From IMG/VR virus record IMGVR_UViG_3300020444_000002, positions 22,431 through 86,430 of that record: 64,000 nt of DNA, one strand, 5' to 3'. The stretch's first letter is position 1, and every line of letters begins with the position of its first letter. Positions 8,363 through 16,975 of the stretch are shown in pieces. Position numbers and translations under genes: made by a program. Source of the stretch: a virus. The notes beneath the pieces are model-generated. The model was not told the DNA's origin. It was given only the letters and a program-made list of their open reading frames with translations, and did not search any database.

Positions 8363-9119
8363 CTTCTACCACCATAATGTTCTTTGGGTCTTTCACCACC
8401 ATCAGCTCTACGCCCTTGCTATTGTTTTGTATAATCGCATCATGTTCCTCTAGTAGATGGTTGGCAAATTCTCTAGTTATTTTGTTGTAGTCTTCTATGG
8501 TCGCTGTTTTCTTCTCGTAGCCTTCCGGGTTTTTCCACTTCTTCTCTTTTATTCCCCATTGGTACAGATCGAATGTGAACTTGTTAACGCCATACTTACC
8601 AACCTTATGGCTAAAATCATTGATGTCTTCTATGTAAGGGTTTTGTACGTTAATCCTCATCTTGAGTGTTACGGCAGAAGAACCATCGGAGGCTTTATCT
8701 GCATACCAGTCTGCTACCTCCTTGTCACCAGCTAGGTACACACCATCTCCAAACATCTTATCAGACCTTGAGCTTCCTGTGTCGAAGCCGCTTTCCTTAA
8801 TGCCGTCGGCGGATGTGCTATTAGTGCCATGGAATAGAGTATCTTTCACCTTACTATCTTTGGCAAAAGTATTTGCCTCATCTGCTGTGCCAGACGGCTT
8901 CCATATAGAGCCATTACCGCGTAGAGCGGCTAGTTTATCCATGGCCTCTTGTTTCTTTGAAGCTATCTTTTTGGCATTTCTGTCGCTACCCTTTGGGACA
9001 AACTTCTTACCATGTACCGCGTACAATGCTGCTTTAAGCTTTGCGTTCGGCGAAGTCCCAAAGTGCCCTTCGCTATCTCTGTATGGATTGCCAGATTCTA
9101 CATCAATCCTACTAGCCAT
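8355..9119 (-). CDS. Second ADP-ribosyltransferase-like protein
   Basis: 254 aa. After a basic N-terminus (NPYRDSEGHFGTSPN, an Alt-like leader seen in phage head proteins) comes a PARP/diphtheria-type fold: TLFHGTNSTSADGIKESGF gives the HG-T motif, GDGVYLAGDKEVADWYAD the Tyr motif, and GVELMVVKDPKNIMVV the C-terminal catalytic Glu strand. It lies between portal and the MuF-ART gene, overlapping the latter. It is probably packaged and injected. The target is unknown. Confidence 0.7.
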   Translation of the reverse strand: MASRIDVESGNPYRDSEGHFGTSPNAKLKAALYAVHGKKFVPKGSDRNAKKIASKKQEAMDKLAALRGNGSIWKPSGTADEANTFAKDSKVKDTLFHGTNSTSADGIKESGFDTGSSRSDKMFGDGVYLAGDKEVADWYADKASDGSSAVTLKMRINVQNPYIEDINDFSHKVGKYGVNKFTFDLYQWGIKEKKWKNPEGYEKKTATIEDYNKITREFANHLLEEHDAIIQNNSKGVELMVVKDPKNIMVVEDE

Positions 9120-10493
9120 CTAGCTCACCTGTTCTGTAGAGTCTGTTTGTGTACCAACAATCTGCTGTATTTCTTCTGGTGTAGCACCAGTCTCTTTGAG
9201 CGCTACTGTCAAAGCATCTTCATCTGTTATTTCTGGCTCTAGAGTAGGCATGCCAAGCCCGGCTAAATCAATTTCACCAAGCACAAACTGCGTTGCAATC
9301 TCTTCCTCGTACCCTGAACTGATTAGGGTCATCTTGAGTGTGAGTTGTGCTTGTGAAAGCTCTACTTCCTTCATCTTATTGTCATAGTCTGTTGATAGTG
9401 GGTTGTGTAGTGCAATCTCGTATCCATTGCTTGTAAAATCATCTGGATAATAACGCTTATAATCCATGTTAAGCGCACCAATTAGCTTTTTCACTAGTGG
9501 CATAATAGCGTTCTCGGTGAAGTCATCCTTCTGTACGCGAGCTGTTTCACGGCCAGTTCCACTTTGGTCTAGGCCTAGCTGGTTCTTGCTCGTACCACCA
9601 ATAGCAATAAGCTGGTCACGGTTATTGCCATTAACGTCTGTTAGAGCAGATTTGTTAAGGTCGATACTTGTATCTGTATAAGCAATAGCGCCTTTACCAT
9701 TACTAAAAATAGGCTCTCCCTGCGTATGTTCTAGGACACGCCGTTTGAAGTTCTCGAACTCGTGGTCCTCCATAATGACATCTGACGTTATGAGGCCGGG
9801 AGCATTAATGTTGTTACGAATAGATTTGCGCTGGTAGTCTGCGGCCTGCTTGAGAACAAACTGAGCATCACTTGCTGCATCGCCCATACTGAACGACTTC
9901 TTGCGATCTACTGGGTTAGTCTTTATAACTGGGATAATCATTTGTACTGGTATTTCACGTTGCATACCATCACGGCTTTCAATATAGCCACCAAGTTCAC
10001 CTTCCGTGTTGAATACACGTCTAACCTGATACGGGTTAAGGATTTCAAAGTTCTTCACATTACCTACCCTTGTATAGCCGTTGCGCATTTTGCTGGTTCC
10101 GATGCCGCGAACAGCAAGAACGTAAAAGACCCCCTCTAGGTCCATATAACGCGAGTACTCATACCAAAAGTCCTCTGCTGTGAAATCAAGGGAATCGTTA
10201 ATAAGTTTAAGATATGGGTGTTCTGCTTGCCTACCGTCCTTCTTAGTAGACTTCGTGTAGGTATATCCTGTCCCAAGTTCTACTGCACGGTTAGCTCGAC
10301 GTTCGATAATAGCGTAGCCATAACCTGTGTACAAGTCCTCATCAGATAGCACTGGGTCATCTATATTTAAGCCCATCTTAGGGCGAGCGCCAAACCGAAG
10401 AAATTCGTTGGCTAGTGTTGAGTTGTTTTGCTTTTCAATGCTTGGCGCTGTGAGCGCTCTTACCGCATTTCTAACGCGATTGAGTGGGTTCAT
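9120..10493 (-). CDS. Portal protein (HK97-like family)
   Basis: 457 aa, a normal portal length. Characteristic stretches include IIERRANRAVELGTG near residue 65, the stem region GEPIFSNGKGAIAYTDTSIDL and RDQLIAIGGTSKNQLGL (about 270-325), and a C-terminal ALHNPLSTDYDNKMKEVELSQ helix. It forms the dodecameric DNA gateway that docks terminase. It abuts the ART gene downstream. A non-coding RNA-rich gap and one small gene separate it from terL. Confidence 0.85.
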   Translation of the reverse strand: MNPLNRVRNAVRALTAPSIEKQNNSTLANEFLRFGARPKMGLNIDDPVLSDEDLYTGYGYAIIERRANRAVELGTGYTYTKSTKKDGRQAEHPYLKLINDSLDFTAEDFWYEYSRYMDLEGVFYVLAVRGIGTSKMRNGYTRVGNVKNFEILNPYQVRRVFNTEGELGGYIESRDGMQREIPVQMIIPVIKTNPVDRKKSFSMGDAASDAQFVLKQAADYQRKSIRNNINAPGLITSDVIMEDHEFENFKRRVLEHTQGEPIFSNGKGAIAYTDTSIDLNKSALTDVNGNNRDQLIAIGGTSKNQLGLDQSGTGRETARVQKDDFTENAIMPLVKKLIGALNMDYKRYYPDDFTSNGYEIALHNPLSTDYDNKMKEVELSQAQLTLKMTLISSGYEEEIATQFVLGEIDLAGLGMPTLEPEITDEDALTVALKETGATPEEIQQIVGTQTDSTEQVS

Positions 10494-10565
10494 CTATTGC
10501 TTTTTCTCTTTTTATTACTCTATACGCTACGGTATTATTATCTATTGTTTATTATACATTACAGC

Positions 10566-10793
10566 TCAAAGTAAATGGCGCGTATAGTTAGGGTTACGCT
10601 TCTTAATCGGCTTACGGTAGCTTTTGTCGCGCCTGTACTCTTTAGCCCTGTTAAAATCATCAGGGTGGGATTTCTTTTGCTCAGCTTTGTATATTTTGTA
10701 AATCCCCTTGGCTGTTGATTCTAGTTCCTCATAAGATGCATGGTTATTAGCCCACTCCACTATAGCTTCTGGTGTAAGTTCGTATGCTTCCAT
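10566..10793 (-). CDS. Hypothetical small basic protein
   Basis: Unrecognised, 75 aa. The N-terminal half is acidic and helical; the C-terminal half is rich in Lys, Arg and Tyr (EYRRDKSYRKPIKKRNPNYTRH) and could bind nucleic acid. The start codon lies 6 nt after a TATACT -10 box, implying a leaderless mRNA. Confidence 0.6.
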   Translation of the reverse strand: MEAYELTPEAIVEWANNHASYEELESTAKGIYKIYKAEQKKSHPDDFNRAKEYRRDKSYRKPIKKRNPNYTRHLL

Positions 10794-10799
10794 ATTATT

Positions 10800-10828
10800 A
10801 GTATAACTGTTTTATACTACTTGTGCAA
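10800..10828 (-). promoter_or_regulatory. TTGC-type promoter, leaderless
   Basis: TTGCAC, 17 nt, TATACT, then 6 nt to the ATG at 10793. Confidence 0.65.
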
Positions 10829-10830
10829 AC

Positions 10831-10906
10831 TAAAAACCCAACGAGGTGCGTTGGGCTAGCGGTTACAAACAAGGGAAGTCAGCCTGTAACACTTAGTTCT
10901 GAATCT
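10831..10906 (-). ncRNA. Candidate small RNA with terminator
   Basis: A TGCTATAAT extended -10 (10913-10918) precedes about 75 nt containing a GTTACA/TGTAAC stem. It ends in a strong hairpin, CCCAACGCACCTCGTTGGG (10837-10855), followed by TTTTT. There is no ORF. It may be an sRNA or a terminated leader. The family was not recognised. Confidence 0.5.
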
Positions 10907-10934
10907 ATTACTATTATAGCACACGGCAAATAGC

Positions 10935-11232
10935 CCCTCTTTTTACACTATGAAACAGCCAGGGTTTGTACTAGTGCATTACCCGCAATGGGTGGGGGCG
11001 TAAGCCGTTTTGACCCGAACCAAGGCAAAAAGCCAAATTCGCTTATGGGTCTTATTGTCAAAGTGCTAATGGATTTTCACCATTGCGGTGTAAAGCAGGA
11101 GTTTACGATACTCTTAAAACGTTGAGCCTGATTCTAGATTCTTTTCCCTGCCCTAGAACGCCAGGTCGCTTCCCTACAGGCGCACCAATGGTATTGATAC
11201 GATTCAGAACTTTTTATTTTATATGTTCTATT
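10935..11232 (-). ncRNA. Candidate structured RNA between terL and portal
   Basis: About 300 nt without an ORF, transcribed leftward from a TATAATT box at 11236-11241 whose upstream part resembles the endonuclease-type promoter. The sequence is locally GC-rich with self-complementary words (ACCATTG/CAATGGT; CCCATTGCGGG). It lies in an otherwise tight late operon. Family unknown; a leader or packaging-related RNA is possible. Confidence 0.4.
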
Positions 11233-11272
11233 ACAATTATACCTTATTCGGTTTTTGCAGGTTGTTGGGAAC

Positions 11273-12688
11273 TTATACCCCAATGCGGTTTAGGTTATGA
11301 GCAGGGTCTTTTATTTTGCCATGGACAGTACTGTGCTTTCTCACTGCTATAAAGAATGAATCTGCATAATCCGGCGAGCGGCCGAGAATTTCTTTAATTT
11401 TTTCTTTCTTTGTCACTTTTTCAACACCGTCAACCATATCCGTATCGTGCGCACTTATCTCTCTCCACAGCTCATCCTCATTACCCCTATACGCATCCTT
11501 CTGGAATATTTGTATCTCAGCATCTTCTAGTGCCCGGCGAGCGTTTAGTGCAGTTTCGTTACGACTTTTACCTGTAGCTACATACTCGTCGATATACCAA
11601 CCTAACAATTTCATGTTGTCACGCATGCTAGTACCGACACCATTACATTCAATACTGATATGGTGGGCGTATGCTTTTGTGAAGCCCTTGCTTTCTGCCC
11701 AAGCTATCAACTGTTGCGCGAAGAGATACCCAATAGGTCTAGAGTCAACTTCACTGCTTTGGCCGTAAGTCCTCTCTGGTATTTTTAGCTCGCGCTGTTC
11801 CATAACAATATCATCTTCAATAAGGGTTGCAACACAAGCGTCACCACCACCATCACTCACATCCACTCCAATCACTTTGTTAAATTTAGTACGGGTGAAT
11901 TTAGGGATAATATTACCAACTTCGTTGCGTTCTGGTTCGGGGAGGCGGAAGATACTAGCTCTTTCCCATAGGTAACCTTTAATAAGCGCATGGTCTTCGT
12001 CGAGGTAGTTCCAGTTGTTGCGTAAGTAGCGTTCAACCCACCACTTCGGCTTACTACGAATGAGAGAATTAATATCTTTATCTGACTGCCAGCTATCCTC
12101 TAGGGTGAACTCAATCACCATAACATTGCTTGGTAGCTGGCCCTTCTTCCATTTATCATAGTAACGGTTTTTAGCCCATCCATTATTTGGGTTCATGGTG
12201 TGGATATTTATACTCGGTTGGCCTTCCTGGTTAGCACGCCCCTTACGAGACATAATCATATCGGCCGCATCCTCAATTAACTCGTTCGACTCTTCCAGTT
12301 GGTTAGCAGTAATATCAAGACCCTTAATTTTGTTTTGGTCTTTGTCGGTGCTAGAGTCTGCCTGCGCAAAAGTAATGAGGCTCTTATTGGGGAATTCTAT
12401 TAACAGCGAACCTTCATTAAGCTTGTAATGCTTATCCTCAACCATATTCATGTCTGACATCATCTTCTTATAGGTGCGCCAGATTGTCTTACGCGCCGTG
12501 TTGAAGTTCTTACGCCATACAAATAGCTGCGAATGGGGGAAGGCTTCCGCTATAGATATGAACACATGAGCCGTTAAGGCACTCTTACCTGTACCAGTTG
12601 GTCCAATTAGAATAATCTCATCTATTTCTGGACGAGTGTTTATAATATCTATTACCGACTGTTGCTTAGGCTTGAGTTGTAGAGTCAT
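11273..12688 (-). CDS. terL: Terminase large subunit
   Basis: 471 aa. The Walker A motif is LIGPTGTGKSAL (about 27-38). An RNase H-like nuclease domain begins at VIGVDVSDGGGDACV (about 270), whose Asp residues are the metal-binding candidates. HHISIECNGVGTSM and a C-terminal DYADSFFIAV follow, as is usual for TerL. It cuts and pumps DNA into the prohead. The start overlaps terS by 23 nt. Confidence 0.9.
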   Translation of the reverse strand: MTLQLKPKQQSVIDIINTRPEIDEIILIGPTGTGKSALTAHVFISIAEAFPHSQLFVWRKNFNTARKTIWRTYKKMMSDMNMVEDKHYKLNEGSLLIEFPNKSLITFAQADSSTDKDQNKIKGLDITANQLEESNELIEDAADMIMSRKGRANQEGQPSINIHTMNPNNGWAKNRYYDKWKKGQLPSNVMVIEFTLEDSWQSDKDINSLIRSKPKWWVERYLRNNWNYLDEDHALIKGYLWERASIFRLPEPERNEVGNIIPKFTRTKFNKVIGVDVSDGGGDACVATLIEDDIVMEQRELKIPERTYGQSSEVDSRPIGYLFAQQLIAWAESKGFTKAYAHHISIECNGVGTSMRDNMKLLGWYIDEYVATGKSRNETALNARRALEDAEIQIFQKDAYRGNEDELWREISAHDTDMVDGVEKVTKKEKIKEILGRSPDYADSFFIAVRKHSTVHGKIKDPAHNLNRIGV

Positions 12689-13109
12689 TTTCTTCCTCTA
12701 GCTTCTCTGGCTCTATGATCTGTCCGTCAATGATATTGCGTGGCTTAATTTGGCTTACTACAACAGGTTCTATCTTAATAGATTCACCATTGCTCGTTAG
12801 GTCAACCTTATCGCCCCAACCTGTCTTGCGCAACCATTCCGCAGAGAAGTGACTACCACCCATAGCTTTAATAGCCTGAGCGATTGTAACGGCTTGCATA
12901 AGGGTTTTGGTACCGCTAGGCTCTAGCCACCTAGGCTTACGCTCCATATTCTCTACAAGTGTTTGAAAAAGCTCATCGTCTTCAAGCAGCTCCTGTACAA
13001 CGGTAGACCAGTTGCGGCTCCCCTTCTTGCGTCCTTGGAGGCCGTTTGCCCCCGGTTTTAACTGGGCTATTTGTTTTTCTCGTTTCTCTGGGTCTGATGA
13101 TATTGGCAT
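12666..13109 (-). CDS. terS: Terminase small subunit
   Basis: 147 aa. An N-terminal GANGLQGRKKGSRNWSTVVQELLEDDELFQTL segment resembles the DNA-binding start of Gram-positive-type small terminases. A helical middle and an acidic tail follow. It recognises the packaging site and loads TerL. It overlaps terL by 23 nt and follows a TATAAT box near 13180. Confidence 0.75.
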   Translation of the reverse strand: MPISSDPEKREKQIAQLKPGANGLQGRKKGSRNWSTVVQELLEDDELFQTLVENMERKPRWLEPSGTKTLMQAVTIAQAIKAMGGSHFSAEWLRKTGWGDKVDLTSNGESIKIEPVVVSQIKPRNIIDGQIIEPEKLEEENDSTTQA

Positions 13110-13192
13110 TGTTCTTTGCTCTTTTTGTTTAATTTATCAGAATAATACTGATATTTTACTGTTATATGCCTATTATACAACATTCCCCATTC

Positions 13193-13222
13193 AATAAAGA
13201 AAGACGCCTCCTGCGAGACGTC
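13193..13222 (-). terminator. Intrinsic terminator before the terS unit
   Basis: GACGTCTC/GAGGCGTC hairpin with loop GCAG (13203-13222), followed by TTTCTTTATT. It ends transcription of the small-gene unit from 13665 before a new start for terS. Confidence 0.65.
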
Positions 13223-13273
13223 AATGAGGTTTAATGGTGACTTTAGGTGCGTTCCTTTGATTGGCTAATTTTA

Positions 13274-13429
13274 TTAAAACCTACAACTAGCCCCGCCATC
13301 ACAAAACAGTCTTTCAGTCGTGATTATCGCCCAAATCTCACCAAGATTAAATGCAACGATAAGTAAGAATACAACACCCATAGCCACACACAGACCGATC
13401 ATTATACTGTTGCCGTCGTACTCTTTCAT
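13274..13429 (-). CDS. Small membrane protein
   Basis: 51 aa, too short for usual ORF calling. One hydrophobic segment, MIGLCVAMGVVFLLIVAFNL (about 10-29), is flanked by an acidic N-terminus and a Cys-containing tail. Its ATG overlaps the upstream stop (TAATG). Function unknown. Confidence 0.6.
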   Translation of the reverse strand: MKEYDGNSIMIGLCVAMGVVFLLIVAFNLGEIWAIITTERLFCDGGASCRF

Positions 13430-13665
13430 TAGACCAATCCCCTAGTCTTGAAGATTCCTAGGTTTTCTCGTTCGCTCTGAGTCATTGGGAAGTTGGCTAG
13501 GTCGTTGATTACTGTGCCAGCTTCGCCACCGAATGAATAGTATTTGCCAGTTGTTATATTGTAAACCATAGCTGTGTCAAAGTGGTCCCACTCGATCCCA
13601 ATTGTGTCGCCATAACTTGTTAACTCATTATCGACGGTTGCCCGGTAATAGTTGATTGTTTTCAT
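13429..13665 (-). CDS. Hypothetical protein
   Basis: Unrecognised, 78 aa, soluble, beta-rich. It is the first gene after the TTGC-type promoter at 13701-13729 and is coupled to the following 51 aa membrane protein. Confidence 0.7.
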   Translation of the reverse strand: MKTINYYRATVDNELTSYGDTIGIEWDHFDTAMVYNITTGKYYSFGGEAGTVINDLANFPMTQSERENLGIFKTRGLV

Positions 13666-13700
13666 TGTGATTTGCCTTTCTTAGTTGCTTATCAAGTTTA

Positions 13701-13729
13701 ATTATGCTCTCAAAAGACAAAAAAAGCAA
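13701..13729 (-). promoter_or_regulatory. TTGC-type promoter
   Basis: TTGCTT, 17 nt, CATAAT. It drives the 13665 unit. Confidence 0.65.
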
Positions 13730-13747
13730 GCCCATTTTTAGTACTGC

Positions 13748-13969
13748 CTATTTTTCCATTACAAACTTTACAACTCTCACATTATTTGGCAAGTCCTTCC
13801 CCCTTGAAGAGTTTTTCACTTCGGCGAGGCGCTCCTCTGCCTGCTTCTTGGTTTTGTACCAACGGATTTGCCTGTTCCCCCAACTGCCCCAAAAAGCAAA
13901 ACAATCTTTACCGTCCTTATCCTCGTAGACGAGAATCCATATGTTATCAGCTATTGCGCGGTGTATCAT
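13748..13969 (-). CDS. Hypothetical protein
   Basis: Unrecognised, 73 aa. Trp-rich N-terminal half (IWILVYEDKDGKDCFAFWGSWGNRQIRWYKTKKQAEERL) typical of small phage proteins that pair strands with one helix. It overlaps the upstream gene by 4 nt. Confidence 0.7.
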   Translation of the reverse strand: MIHRAIADNIWILVYEDKDGKDCFAFWGSWGNRQIRWYKTKKQAEERLAEVKNSSRGKDLPNNVRVVKFVMEK

Positions 13970-14166
13970 TTATCTTCTCCTGTATGTGTAGCTACCGTCT
14001 TCTTATGGCCGCATTCACATACAAATTCTGCGTACTCACACCTGTAGTCGCGTCTCATAATTATTTCCGGTTCACCCATGGCAAACCTCCTCACCTCCTC
14101 GACGACCTTTGGTGCGCCCTCGCCTATAAATGTCTTAACAAAATGGTATATGTGCTTATGTGTCAT
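13966..14166 (-). CDS. Hypothetical zinc-finger-like protein
   Basis: 66 aa from the ATG at 14166, which overlaps the upstream stop (ATGA) and has a GGGTAGAGAA ribosome site. A CEYAEFVCECGHKKTVATH segment near the C-terminus could bind zinc. Function unknown. Confidence 0.65.
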   Translation of the reverse strand: MTHKHIYHFVKTFIGEGAPKVVEEVRRFAMGEPEIIMRRDYRCEYAEFVCECGHKKTVATHTGEDK

Positions 14167-14351
14167 TTCTCTACCCAATACCCCCAACTATTAAGGTGCG
14201 ATAAAGTGTTTATCTTGGGGTGTGAACCTTTGATATGCTGGTAAATAATATACAGACGACCCTGTATTCTCAACGTAGACAATATATTGTATCTAGCGCC
14301 ACTGCACCTTGTTATTATGTCGCCTGCTTTAATGCAATTTACCCTAATCAC
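14163..14351 (-). CDS. Hypothetical small protein
   Basis: Unrecognised, 62 aa. The start is a GTG. Beta-rich (KAGDIITRCSGARYNILSTLRIQGRLYIIYQH), like small SH3-type or DUF folds. It is translationally coupled to the next gene. Confidence 0.6.
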   Translation of the reverse strand: MIRVNCIKAGDIITRCSGARYNILSTLRIQGRLYIIYQHIKGSHPKINTLSHLNSWGYWVEK

Positions 14352-14373
14352 AACCTACAGCCCCACCTTAAAC

Positions 14374-14733
14374 TTACTGACATTTTTCATTGCCCACCTT
14401 CCTCGTGAGTTCGACAATGCGCCTATTGTTTATGCCTCTGAATATGTTTATCGCTTGATTGGTAATACGAGTTTCATTCCGCATAACACTATCTGGTTTT
14501 GCCTTACCCCTAAAACCTTCCATGTCGGCATTGATGTTTTTGCGTTCATCAACCCTCGCCAGCCTCTCTGCCTCAGCTTCTTGTTCGGCAATGTACGGCG
14601 CAAGTATCTCATACACATCTTCTGCTGATAGCATTGCACCACCACAGTCATGTACATCATCACCATCAAGGAAGTTTGCCTCGAAGTATGATTTGAATGA
14701 TCCTTGTTCTTCTATGCTTTTACTTTTGGTCAT
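14374..14733 (-). CDS. Hypothetical protein
   Basis: Unrecognised, 119 aa. The ATG at 14733 follows AGGAG at 9 nt and overlaps the upstream stop. Helical, with an acidic N-terminal half (NFLDGDDVHDCGG) and a basic C-terminal half. Confidence 0.65.
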   Translation of the reverse strand: MTKSKSIEEQGSFKSYFEANFLDGDDVHDCGGAMLSAEDVYEILAPYIAEQEAEAERLARVDERKNINADMEGFRGKAKPDSVMRNETRITNQAINIFRGINNRRIVELTRKVGNEKCQ

Positions 14734-14894
14734 CCCAAGTCTACTCCTTGCGATGCTATCGCAGCTTGACATATACGATCAAACGCCTCATCCTTATTTT
14801 CTTCGAGGTTTATCCATGTGTCATAGTCTTCTAGTATTTCAATTACTTTATTTGCAAACTCTACTTTTGTTCCATTTTCCCATGCATTACTCAT
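14730..14894 (-). CDS. Hypothetical small protein
   Basis: 54 aa; begins MSNAWENGTKVEFANKVIE. It is acidic and helical. Its start overlaps the upstream gene by 8 nt and its stop overlaps the next start by 4 nt, which supports it as a real gene. Confidence 0.6.
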   Translation of the reverse strand: MSNAWENGTKVEFANKVIEILEDYDTWINLEENKDEAFDRICQAAIASQGVDLG

Positions 14895-15294
14895 CTCGTC
14901 CTCCATAACGTTTCTTTTCTTCTTGTAGGGCTTCCGTTACTCTGCTTCGGTAGGCATTCCATCCCTCGCTGTATACTTGGTAGCTGTTCTTCACAGGTCC
15001 GTTGCCGCCAGCATAATACCCCCTTTTTTTAGCTGGTTCATCGCGCTTATCTGGCATCACTGCGTTCATACGCTCAAGGGCTTCTATAATACGGGAGTTG
15101 ATGGTAGCCACCGTTTCGTATATTAGTTGAGCAGTTGGGTCTTCTTCATCGTCATAATTAACCGTTAAACCAGCCCTATTGAATAGTGCCTCTATTTCCT
15201 CACGCAAGTCCCTGTTCTCTGGATTAGTCATAGTCATATGAAACGAATTGTCATCTGGATCAAAGTCACCTGTACCTGTTGTCAGTTTACTCAT
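14887..15294 (-). CDS. Hypothetical protein
   Basis: Unrecognised, 135 aa from the ATG at 15294, which is better spaced from GGAG than the GTG one codon upstream. Helical (residues 25-75) with a Lys/Arg-rich C-terminus. Part of the coupled small-gene operon. Confidence 0.65.
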   Translation of the reverse strand: MSKLTTGTGDFDPDDNSFHMTMTNPENRDLREEIEALFNRAGLTVNYDDEEDPTAQLIYETVATINSRIIEALERMNAVMPDKRDEPAKKRGYYAGGNGPVKNSYQVYSEGWNAYRSRVTEALQEEKKRYGGRDE

Positions 15295-15683
15295 CACTCA
15301 TCTCCTTTAGGTTTAGTTGATAGCTGGGCGATAATAGCCGTATCTGAGTGCCTAACATCATATTTTTTAGTTGGGTCTATGCCGAACTTATCCCGAAACT
15401 CTTGCTTTGCTTGTTCATATGCCTCGGCTCTTTGTTGATGGATTAGTTCATCAATCCACTTCTCAGCAGTAGGAGAATATTTTTTGTATAGGTCCCGTCT
15501 ATCATATCCAAGCAGATAGGTGTAATCGCCTATGATTCTGTGTGCGTTTCTAGGCTCCCCATCGCTAGAGCTTTCAGCTCCGTGCTCTGCACTAGTATCA
15601 GGCGTCTCCACCACATCCTGCGTATTCTGGTGGGGTGAGGAGGGTAGTTTATCATTCGTGGTGGGGTCAGGCGTTACAGTCAT
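15294..15683 (-). CDS. Hypothetical protein
   Basis: Unrecognised, 129 aa. The first 45 residues are Pro/Ser/Thr/Asn-rich and probably disordered. The rest is helical (EKWIDELIHQQRAEAYEQAKQ). Overlaps both neighbours. Confidence 0.65.
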   Translation of the reverse strand: MTVTPDPTTNDKLPSSPHQNTQDVVETPDTSAEHGAESSSDGEPRNAHRIIGDYTYLLGYDRRDLYKKYSPTAEKWIDELIHQQRAEAYEQAKQEFRDKFGIDPTKKYDVRHSDTAIIAQLSTKPKGDE

Positions 15684-16162
15684 GGGTTATTCCTCCTATG
15701 TTCGATTATTGCCTGTCGTATTTCACCGTTCAGGCGGTTTATTTTCTCTACAAATGTTTCACTCTCAGGCGTTACTATGGGCTTGGGGGCGATACCAGTA
15801 CCATCACACACGTCGCAATCATCTATTGTTATGGTACTCCGTGGATAGTCACATGTGGGGCATCCCAGCCTATTAGCCTCACCACCAATCGCAACATCGA
15901 ACTCATGGTCTGGATTGTTGCATCGCATTTTACCGTCACCATCACAGGCACTACATTTTTCTTTGGGGGCGTAGTGGGCGAGTTGGTCGGCAAACGAAAC
16001 CAGTACGTCTTCCCAATCCTGCCACGAACCATAATCGCCCTCAAGCTCGTTTCCAGCCTTTCTACCACTCGAGTAACATCCATCCTTACATTTAAGAATT
16101 GTCTCGTGTGCAAGCTCCCTAACTCCATCCAGCCAATCCTGTTCATCTGGTTTGTGGGTCAT
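15680..16162 (-). CDS. Zinc-finger protein with DnaJ-like CxxCxGxG motifs
   Basis: 160 aa. Residues about 70-128 carry CSACDGDGKMRC, CPTCDYP and CDVCDGTG, the repeated motif of DnaJ-type zinc domains without a J domain. Such proteins often assist folding or bind nucleic acid. The substrate cannot be told. Confidence 0.6.
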   Translation of the reverse strand: MTHKPDEQDWLDGVRELAHETILKCKDGCYSSGRKAGNELEGDYGSWQDWEDVLVSFADQLAHYAPKEKCSACDGDGKMRCNNPDHEFDVAIGGEANRLGCPTCDYPRSTITIDDCDVCDGTGIAPKPIVTPESETFVEKINRLNGEIRQAIIEHRRNNP

Positions 16163-16335
16163 GATATTGCTCCACTCAAAACGACAAACACTAACGTCAA
16201 CACAAATGTTATTATAAACGTCCTAAATGGCACCTTGCTATTTTGTCCAAAATTATCTGCTAACATGGCTGCTACACCAGAAGTCATAGACACAAAACCA
16301 CTTAATATTGCACATACCTGTAATGCTTCACTCAT
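16159..16335 (-). CDS. Small two-helix membrane protein
   Basis: 58 aa; begins MSEALQVCAILSGFVSM. Two hydrophobic segments (about 4-26 and 38-57) are linked by a short basic loop. It overlaps both neighbours by 4 nt. A holin-like size and topology is noted but not evidence of function. Confidence 0.6.
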   Translation of the reverse strand: MSEALQVCAILSGFVSMTSGVAAMLADNFGQNSKVPFRTFIITFVLTLVFVVLSGAIS

Positions 16336-16682
16336 TCCTTTTCTCCTTTACTATTGGATTGGTGAGAGGGGGTCGAACCACCAACTTCATCGGCAAATTC
16401 TCTACCACCAAAACCCTCCGCCAACTCAATAACAGAGTGTCTATTAACGCCTTGTTCTAGAAAGCCTTGTAAAAAGTTTTTCATCTTATCCTTGGTCTCA
16501 TAAACCTCGGATAGCAAGGTGACGTGTTGCGGGCTGTCTTTCACCCAATAAGCTTTACATATTGCACCACCGCCTATACTCGGCGTAAGTATACTGCCAT
16601 CATCCAAATAATTTAGGTCATTATTCGGCGATACATAGAAGAATGCTCTATCCTCTAATGCTTGTTTTAATTCTTTTGCCAT
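16332..16682 (-). CDS. Hypothetical protein
   Basis: Unrecognised, 116 aa from the ATG at 16682 (7 nt after GAGG). Mixed alpha/beta with a Ser/Gly-rich tail. Stop overlaps the next ATG. Confidence 0.65.
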   Translation of the reverse strand: MAKELKQALEDRAFFYVSPNNDLNYLDDGSILTPSIGGGAICKAYWVKDSPQHVTLLSEVYETKDKMKNFLQGFLEQGVNRHSVIELAEGFGGREFADEVGGSTPSHQSNSKGEKE

Positions 16683-16684
16683 AC

Positions 16685-16975
16685 TCACTCCTCACTCTCT
16701 AGTTTAGATTTGATTTCTGATATGCGGTCAAACACCCGTTTCGCAAACATCTGTGCTCCACCCGGCATATCAACCCGTATTTTATTGAAACCATCGACCT
16801 CCTCTAAACGCCCTTGCCAGTACCAGGTGAGGAGGGCTTGTTTGGCTTCCTGAATATATTTGTTATATTTTGCCATTGTTTTTGCATTGTGTTTTTCAAA
16901 ATCAACTTCTGGGAAATATACCTTTAGAAGAATATCCTCTACAAACCTCTCTGCGTCTTGTGTGTTAGCTGTCAT
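16685..16975 (-). CDS. Hypothetical protein
   Basis: Unrecognised, 96 aa, helical and soluble. It overlaps the upstream gene by 11 nt. Confidence 0.65.
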   Translation of the reverse strand: MTANTQDAERFVEDILLKVYFPEVDFEKHNAKTMAKYNKYIQEAKQALLTWYWQGRLEEVDGFNKIRVDMPGGAQMFAKRVFDRISEIKSKLESEE

